64,000 bases of DNA from Amycolatopsis aidingensis (lineage in GTDB: Bacteria; Actinomycetota; Actinomycetes; Mycobacteriales; Pseudonocardiaceae). Each line of letters opens with the position of its first letter. Position 1 is the stretch's first letter. A program made the position numbers and the translations under genes. The notes under the pieces were generated by a model. That model ran no database searches. It was not told where the DNA came from and saw nothing but the letters and a program-made list of their open reading frames with translations. The DNA lies in the NCBI RefSeq assembly GCF_018885265.1, contig NZ_CP076538.1, positions 4,748,001 through 4,812,000 of the forward strand, in the 5' to 3' direction. Below are positions 59,128-64,000 of this stretch, piece by piece.

Positions 59128-60098
59128 CGAGCGATCACCTCACGAGCCAGAGTACGGTAGGCCGTCGCGCCCGCGGACCGGGGTGCCCAGCGGGTGATCG
59201 GCTCCCCTGCCACCGTGGTCTCCGGGAACCGCACGGTGCGGTTGATCACCGTGTCGAACACGATGTCGCCGAATGCCTCCACCACGCGTGCCATGACCTC
59301 CTTCGAATGCAGGGTTCTCGGATCGAACATGGTGGCGAGAATCCCGGTGATGTCCAGCTTGGGGTTGAGCCGCTCGCGCACCTTCTCGATCGTGTCGATC
59401 AACAATGCCACACCGCGGAGGCTGAAGAACTCGCACTCCAGCGGGATGATCACACCGTCGGCCGCGGTCAGTGCGTTGACGGTGAGCAACCCCAGTGACG
59501 GCTGGCAGTCGACGAGAACATAGTCGTAGGAGTCCATTACCGGGCGAAGCACCCTCAGCAACGTGTGCTCCCGACCCACCTCAGCCACCAGCTGCACCTC
59601 GGCCGCGGAGAGGTCGATGTTACTCGGCAGCAGATCGACGTTGTCGACCGAGGTCGGCCTGATCACGCCGGAGACGTCCACCGAGCGTTCCATGATCACG
59701 TTGTAGACGGTTTGTTCCAGCTCATGCGGCTGGATGCCCAGGCCGACCGAAAGGGCGCCCTGCGGGTCGAAGTCGACCAGCAGCACCCGCCTGCCGTACT
59801 CGGCGAGCGCCGCGCCGAGGTTGATCGTCGAGGTGGTCTTGCCGACCCCGCCCTTCTGGTTGCACATGGCCATCACCCGGGCGGGGCCATGTTTTTCCAG
59901 CATCGGGGGCTCGGGGATCTCGCGCACCGGGCGCCCGGTGGGGCCGAGCTTCGGCCCACCGTCCTTGGTCACGCTGCTGTCCCTGCTCGCCCGCGGTGGC
60001 ACGTTCGACTCCTCCTGATCGCCGCCGGTTTCGGTCGCGATGCTCAACTGGCTAAGGCTGGCCGCGGCCTGCCGTGCCGATCGATCGGAAGTCGACAT
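59124..60098 (-). CDS. parA: ParA/Soj family ATPase
   Basis: 324 residues from the ATG at 60098, with GAGGAG about 10 bases upstream; the frame is open further to 60203. A 70-residue unstructured N-terminus precedes the deviant Walker A MCNQKGGVGKTTSTIN, then VDFDPQGALSVGLG and VDCQPSLGLLTVNALTAADG. It uses ATP-dependent DNA binding for positioning of DNA or other cargo. It is not next to a parB gene; instead it precedes the RHH-like gene and scpAB, as in other actinobacteria, so it is a second ParA rather than the origin-partitioning one. Confidence 0.92.
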   Translation of the reverse strand: MSTSDRSARQAAASLSQLSIATETGGDQEESNVPPRASRDSSVTKDGGPKLGPTGRPVREIPEPPMLEKHGPARVMAMCNQKGGVGKTTSTINLGAALAEYGRRVLLVDFDPQGALSVGLGIQPHELEQTVYNVIMERSVDVSGVIRPTSVDNVDLLPSNIDLSAAEVQLVAEVGREHTLLRVLRPVMDSYDYVLVDCQPSLGLLTVNALTAADGVIIPLECEFFSLRGVALLIDTIEKVRERLNPKLDITGILATMFDPRTLHSKEVMARVVEAFGDIVFDTVINRTVRFPETTVAGEPITRWAPRSAGATAYRTLAREVIAR

Positions 60099-60206
60099 CG
60101 GGCGGAAGCTCCTCGTTCGGCCTTCACTCTTGCCGAAATGTTCAGCTGACCAGCGCAGCCTATGTGGGCGAGTCGCGCACCGGCAAAGCGGCTCGCCGGG
60201 CATGAC

Positions 60207-60222
60207 GTGGTGTTTTCACCAC
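60207..60222. other. Small hairpin between xerD and parA
   Basis: GTGGTG (60207-60212), a TTTT loop, and CACCAC (60217-60222) form a short perfect stem-loop downstream of parA's promoter region and before the xerD end. It may end xerD transcription or serve as a small operator. No canonical parS sequence was found in this 141-base gap. Confidence 0.3.
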
Positions 60223-60239
60223 CGCACGGGCGATATCAC

Positions 60240-61181
60240 TCAGCCGAGTGCCCTCGGGTGGGCGGTCGCGTACACCTCGCGCAGGGTGTTCACGGTGACC
60301 AGGGTGTAGACCTGGGTGGTGGTCACCGAGGCATGCCCGAGCAGCTCCTGCACCACCCGCACGTCCGCGCCCCCTTCCAGCAGGTGCGTGGCGAAGGAGT
60401 GCCGCAGCGTATGCGGGGACACCGCCGTGGAGATCCCGGCACGCTCGGCGCTGGTCTTGAGCACCTGCCAGGCGCTTTGCCTCGACAACCGGCCGCCGCG
60501 GGCGTTGAGGAACACCGCGGGAGTGCCGCGCCCGCGCCGGGCCAGTTCCGGCCGGGCCCGCACCAGGTAGGCGTGCAGCGCGTCCACCGCGGGCTTGCCG
60601 ATCGGCACCAGCCGTTGCTTACCGCCCTTGCCGTCCAGCCGGACCGTGCGTTCCGCGTCGTCGATATCGTCCAGGTCCAGGCCGACGGCCTCGGAGATCC
60701 GCGCGCCGGTGGAGTAGAGCAGTTCGAGCAGGGCACGATCCCGCAACGACCGCTCACCCTCTCCCGGCGGGGTGTCCAGCAGCCGCAGCACCTCGTGTAC
60801 CGGCAGGGCCTTCGGCAGGCGCTTGCCCGTGCTGGGCGGGCGGATGTCGCGGGCAGGATCGTGCTCGGTGATGCCATCGGCCTGCGCGAACCGGTGCAAG
60901 CCCCGCACCGCGACCAGGGCGCGGGCCGCCGAGGACGCGGCCAGCGGCGGGTGCTCGGCGCCGCCCTCCCGCAGCGCCACCCCGAACCCGGTGATCTCCG
61001 CGGCGGTCACCTCGGCGATGTCCTCGATGCCGGCCTGCTCGAGGAAGGCGCAGTAGCGCCGCAGATCCCGCGCGTAGCTGTCCAGCGTGTTGCGCGCGGT
61101 GCCCCGCTCCACCACCAGATGGTCGAGATACGCCGCGATCACCTTGGTCACCGCGGTACCGGTCGCGTGGGCCACGCGCAC
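60240..61181 (-). CDS. xerD: Tyrosine recombinase XerD
   Basis: 313 residues. The N-terminal SAM-like domain begins [19 protein letters not shown]. Catalytic residues are visible: Arg in STGARISEA, Lys in [29 protein letters not shown] with the HxxR pair, a further His in [11 protein letters not shown], and the nucleophile Tyr in TTTQVYT. Together with XerC it resolves chromosome dimers at dif. The GTG at 61181 is used; start choice is by family length. Position next to parA-scpAB is conserved in actinobacteria. Confidence 0.94.
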   Translation of the reverse strand: MRVAHATGTAVTKVIAAYLDHLVVERGTARNTLDSYARDLRRYCAFLEQAGIEDIAEVTAAEITGFGVALREGGAEHPPLAASSAARALVAVRGLHRFAQADGITEHDPARDIRPPSTGKRLPKALPVHEVLRLLDTPPGEGERSLRDRALLELLYSTGARISEAVGLDLDDIDDAERTVRLDGKGGKQRLVPIGKPAVDALHAYLVRARPELARRGRGTPAVFLNARGGRLSRQSAWQVLKTSAERAGISTAVSPHTLRHSFATHLLEGGADVRVVQELLGHASVTTTQVYTLVTVNTLREVYATAHPRALG

Positions 61182-61237
61182 ACTCTATGCACTCAGCGGT
61201 CGCCGTGGGGTGCGCGACGACGCGCTAACGTGGAAGC

Positions 61238-61711
61238 ATGCAGCCCCTGCCCGGACCGGACGCCGTCCGCGTCGGTACCGCCGAGCGCGAGGAGACCGTG
61301 CGGGTCCTCGGTGAGCACTTCGCGCAGGGCCGCCTGTCCGTCGAGGAGTACGAGGAGCGGGTCACCGCCGCGCTGGCCGCCACCGTCCGAGCGGACCTGC
61401 GGAACCTGGTGGAGGACCTGCCGGAGCCGCATCCGGCCTTCCTGGCGCCGCCGGCACCACCCGCCCCGCCCGTTCCCCGGCCGTCCGCGGAGCTCGCGCC
61501 GGTGTCGGACAAGTCCAGGGTGGTCGCCGGCGTCCTGCAACTCGTGCTGCCCTTCGGCACCGGCCGCTTCTACACCGGGCACACCGGGATCGCGGTGGCC
61601 CAGCTGCTGCTGGTCATGGTCGGCGTCGGGGTGATCTGGTCGATGATCGACGGGGTGCTCCTGCTGGCGAACGGCGGTACCGACGCGCAGGGCAGGCCGC
61701 TGGACACCTGA
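61238..61711 (+). CDS. DUF1707 / TM2 domain membrane protein
   Basis: 157 residues. The N-terminal 55 residues form a DUF1707 SHOCT-like domain: VGTAEREETVRVLGEHFAQGRLSVEEYEERVTAALAA. A Pro/Ala linker follows, then a TM2 domain from about 95: VAGVLQLVLPFGTGRFYTGHTGIAVAQLLLVM with the GxGRFY motif. Two helices at the C-terminus. Function unknown; such proteins often accompany housekeeping or stress genes. It is divergent from xerD across 56 bases and convergent with the NUDIX gene. Confidence 0.8.
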   Translation: MQPLPGPDAVRVGTAEREETVRVLGEHFAQGRLSVEEYEERVTAALAATVRADLRNLVEDLPEPHPAFLAPPAPPAPPVPRPSAELAPVSDKSRVVAGVLQLVLPFGTGRFYTGHTGIAVAQLLLVMVGVGVIWSMIDGVLLLANGGTDAQGRPLDT

Positions 61712-61723
61712 CCCGCCCAGTCG

Positions 61724-62362
61724 TTATGAGTGGCGGCGGGCGGCGAACGCGGTCGGCCGGTCCCGCCACGGAGCGTCCGCGGGCCGGGCGGGGGCGTCCC
61801 CGCACAGCACCGCGTGCGCGGCCAGCACCCCGCCGACCGTCGCCCCGTTCACCAGCTCACCGGCCAGCGCCATCCGCACCGCATCCGGTAGCGGCACCTT
61901 GCGCACGACCAGGTCGGCCTCCTCCTCGCCGAGCACCTCCCGGTGCACCGGGGTCAGCTCGCGGGCCAGGTACACCCGCACCACCTCGTCGGTGAAGCCG
62001 GGTGAGGCGGCCACGTCCACCAGGGTCGCCCACTCCCCGGCGGCCAGCCCCGCCTCCTCGGCGAGCTCCCTGGCCGCGGCGTCCACCGGCTCCTCGCCGT
62101 CCTGGTCGATCAGCCCGGCCGGCAGCTCCCACAGCCGGTGACCGAGCGGATGCCGGTACTGGTGGATCAGGGTGACCGCGCCATCGCCGTCCACCGCCGC
62201 GATCGCCACCGCGCCGAGGTGCTCGACCACCTCCCTGCGCGCGGTCGCCCCGTCCGGCATGACCACCTCGTCGACCCGCAGCCCGATCACGCGTCCGATA
62301 TGGACGTCCGCTGTGGACGTCACGCGGAACTCGTGGGTGCCCGGCTCGCCCTCGCCGCTCAT
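61724..62362 (-). CDS. NUDIX hydrolase, ADP-ribose pyrophosphatase-like
   Basis: 212 residues. The Nudix box is [24 protein letters not shown] (starting near residue 98; G-x5-E-x7-REL-x-EE-x-G). [17 protein letters not shown] before it and [16 protein letters not shown] after it match ADP-ribose pyrophosphatases (NudF type). It should hydrolyse ADP-ribose to AMP and ribose-5-phosphate. ATG overlaps the pyrG stop (ATGA). In Mycobacterium tuberculosis the pyrG neighbour Rv1700 is an ADP-ribose pyrophosphatase, consistent with this call. Confidence 0.92.
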   Translation of the reverse strand: MSGEGEPGTHEFRVTSTADVHIGRVIGLRVDEVVMPDGATARREVVEHLGAVAIAAVDGDGAVTLIHQYRHPLGHRLWELPAGLIDQDGEEPVDAAARELAEEAGLAAGEWATLVDVAASPGFTDEVVRVYLARELTPVHREVLGEEEADLVVRKVPLPDAVRMALAGELVNGATVGGVLAAHAVLCGDAPARPADAPWRDRPTAFAARRHS

Positions 62363-64000
62363 CGTGCCACCGCCGGGGTCTCCGGCAGCTCCACCGGGAG
62401 CCGGTCGGCTGTGCGGTAGGCCACCACCGCGCGGACGAAGGCGTCGAACAGCGGGTGCGGCCGGGTCGGCCTGCTCTTCAGCTCCGGGTGGGCCTGTGTC
62501 CCGACGAAGAAGGGATGCTTGTCCTCGGCCAGCTCGACGAACTCGACCAGCCGGTCGTCCGGCGAGGTCCCGGAGAACACCAGCCCGGCCTCGCCGAGCC
62601 GCTTGCGGTAGGCGTTGTTCACCTCATACCGGTGCCGGTGCCGCTCGGATGCCTCGGTGCCGCCGTAGGCCCGCGCCACCTGCGAACCGGGGGTCAGCTT
62701 GGCCGGGTAGGCACCCAGCCGCATGGTGCCGCCCATGTCCCGCTCACCGGCGACCACGTCGCGCTGGTCCACCATCGTGGAGATCACCGGATGCGGGCTG
62801 TCCGCCTCGAACTCGGCGGAGTTCGCGCCGGTGAGCCCGGCCAGGTTGCGCGCGACGTCGATCACCATGCACTGCAGGCCGAGGCACAGCCCCAGCACCG
62901 GGATGCCCTTGGTCCTGGCGAAGGTGATCGCACCGACCTTCCCCTCGATACCGCGGACCCCGAAACCACCGGGAACCAGTACACCATCCACATCGGACAG
63001 CACGGCCGCGGCGCCCGCGGGGGTCATGGCGTCGTCGGAGGCGACCCAGACGATCTCCACCTTGGCCCGGTGCGCGAAACCGCCAGCCCGCAGCGCCTCG
63101 GTCACCGAGAGGTAGGCGTCCGGGAGGTCGATGTACTTGCCGACCACGGCGACGCGGACCGTCTCGGCCGGGTTGTGCACCCGGTCCAGCAGGTCGCCCC
63201 AGATCGTCCAGTCCACGTCCCGGAACGGCAGGCCGAGACGGCGCACCACGTAGGCATCCAGCGCCTCACCGTGCAGCACCTTGGGGATGTCGTAGATCGA
63301 CGGCGCGTCCGGGCAGGCGATCACCGCTTCGGTGTCCACATCGCACATCAGCCCGATCTTGCGTTTCAGGTCCTCGGGAAGGTCACGGTCGGCCCGGCAG
63401 ACCAGCGCGTCGGGCTGGATACCGATGTTGCGCAGTGCGGCGACCGAGTGCTGGGTGGGCTTGGTCTTCAGCTCACCGGAGGGCGCGAGGTAAGGGACCA
63501 GCGAGACGTGCAGGAAGAAGCAGTTGTCCCGGCCGACGTCGTGCCGCACCTGGCGGCAGGCCTCGAGGAACGGCAGCGACTCGATGTCACCGACCGTGCC
63601 GCCCACCTCGGTGAGTACCACGTCCGGCCGCAGGCCGGTGCCGTCCGAGTCGGCGACCGCCATGATCCGCGACTTGATCTCGTCGGTGATGTGCGGGATC
63701 ACCTGCACGGTGTCGCCGAGATACTCCCCGCGCCGCTCCTTGGCGATCACCTCGGAGTACACCTGCCCGGTGGTCACGTTGGCCGAGCCGCTCAGGTTGC
63801 GGTCGAGGAAGCGCTCATAGTGACCGATGTCCAGATCGGTCTCCGCGCCGTCCTCGGTGACGAAGACCTCGCCGTGCTGGAACGGGTTCATCGTGCCCGG
63901 GTCGACGTTGAGGTACGGGTCCAGCTTCTGCATCGTGACCCGGAGGCCACGCGCGGTGAGAAGCTGCCCGAGGCTGGAGGCTGTGAGCCCCTTGCCAAGA
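62359..64000 (-). CDS. pyrG: CTP synthase (C-terminal 547 residues; start beyond window)
   Basis: The frame stays open past the internal ATG at 63933 to the window edge, reading [20 protein letters not shown] before [20 protein letters not shown], so the true start lies outside. The synthetase domain has [17 protein letters not shown]; the glutaminase domain has [18 protein letters not shown] with the catalytic Cys and the late HPE triad residues in [14 protein letters not shown]. It makes CTP from UTP, glutamine and ATP. It precedes the NUDIX gene with a 4-base overlap. Confidence 0.97.
   Translation of the reverse strand, partial: LGKGLTASSLGQLLTARGLRVTMQKLDPYLNVDPGTMNPFQHGEVFVTEDGAETDLDIGHYERFLDRNLSGSANVTTGQVYSEVIAKERRGEYLGDTVQVIPHITDEIKSRIMAVADSDGTGLRPDVVLTEVGGTVGDIESLPFLEACRQVRHDVGRDNCFFLHVSLVPYLAPSGELKTKPTQHSVAALRNIGIQPDALVCRADRDLPEDLKRKIGLMCDVDTEAVIACPDAPSIYDIPKVLHGEALDAYVVRRLGLPFRDVDWTIWGDLLDRVHNPAETVRVAVVGKYIDLPDAYLSVTEALRAGGFAHRAKVEIVWVASDDAMTPAGAAAVLSDVDGVLVPGGFGVRGIEGKVGAITFARTKGIPVLGLCLGLQCMVIDVARNLAGLTGANSAEFEADSPHPVISTMVDQRDVVAGERDMGGTMRLGAYPAKLTPGSQVARAYGGTEASERHRHRYEVNNAYRKRLGEAGLVFSGTSPDDRLVEFVELAEDKHPFFVGTQAHPELKSRPTRPHPLFDAFVRAVVAYRTADRLPVELPETPAVAR

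Noticed and set aside
60099..60239. Search for a parS site near parA
   Set aside because: No TGTTTCACGTGAAACA-like sequence; the GTGGTG-TTTT-CACCAC hairpin is too short and has the wrong sequence.

Overview
This window reads as chromosomal DNA of a high-GC actinobacterium, most likely of the order Pseudonocardiales (Amycolatopsis / Saccharomonospora / Prauserella-like). That is inferred from very GC-rich third codon positions, frequent GTG and TTG starts, dense ATGA/GTGA stop-start overlaps, and the actinobacterial housekeeping order pyrG - NUDIX - xerD - parA - scpA - scpB - rluB ... cmk - plsC - der at the right end, all on the minus strand. No rRNA, tRNA, CRISPR array, insertion sequence or prophage was seen.

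Region 1 (0-7.6 kb) is a one-carbon catabolic island. A divergent IclR-type regulator faces an operon of a FAD/GcvT dimethylglycine-sarcosine dehydrogenase-like protein, a DmdA/GcvT-like tetrahydrofolate-dependent demethylase, a MetF-like reductase, formate-THF ligase and a FchA-type cyclohydrolase. Together they could move methyl groups from an N-, S- or O-methylated compound onto THF and oxidise them to formate. The intergenic DNA holds two matching inverted repeats that are good IclR operator candidates. Region 2 (7.6-17 kb) is a mixed set: a secreted small protein, a BASS transporter, an inositol monophosphatase-like enzyme, a divergent pair of Tat-exported hydrolases (poly-gamma-glutamate hydrolase-like and PhoD), a STAS protein, a secreted SURNod19 / copper-monooxygenase-like protein, a PucR-type regulator and a DUF222-HNH protein.

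Region 3 (17-26.5 kb) has an acyl-CoA ligase / fused CaiB operon divergent from an acyl-CoA dehydrogenase that is coupled to a zinc/manganese-type ABC transporter, then a GH88-like hydrolase with an MFS permease. Region 4 (26.5-36 kb) holds two RNA/nucleic-acid methyltransferases, a P450, a membrane quality-control operon (site-2 protease - NfeD - SPFH), and a Baeyer-Villiger monooxygenase - PF10118 - reductase operon behind a 29-bp dyad. Region 5 (36-44.7 kb) has an AbiEi-like gene interrupted near its end by an in-frame amber codon and bracketed by two copies of an inverted-repeat element, a ROK regulator, a TetR regulator, and a Pls/PosA-type single-module NRPS overlapping an M1 metallopeptidase.

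Region 6 (44.8-64 kb) is the housekeeping block. It is split between rluB and cmk by about 9 kb carrying a complete seven-gene Mrp Na+/H+ antiporter operon head-to-head with a KhtT/KhtU-like K+/H+ antiporter. A 21-bp tandem repeat family occurs at two loci about 38 kb apart (17.2 kb and 55.7 kb), each starting just after a stop codon and in the sense orientation. The window ends inside pyrG and begins inside the IclR gene.
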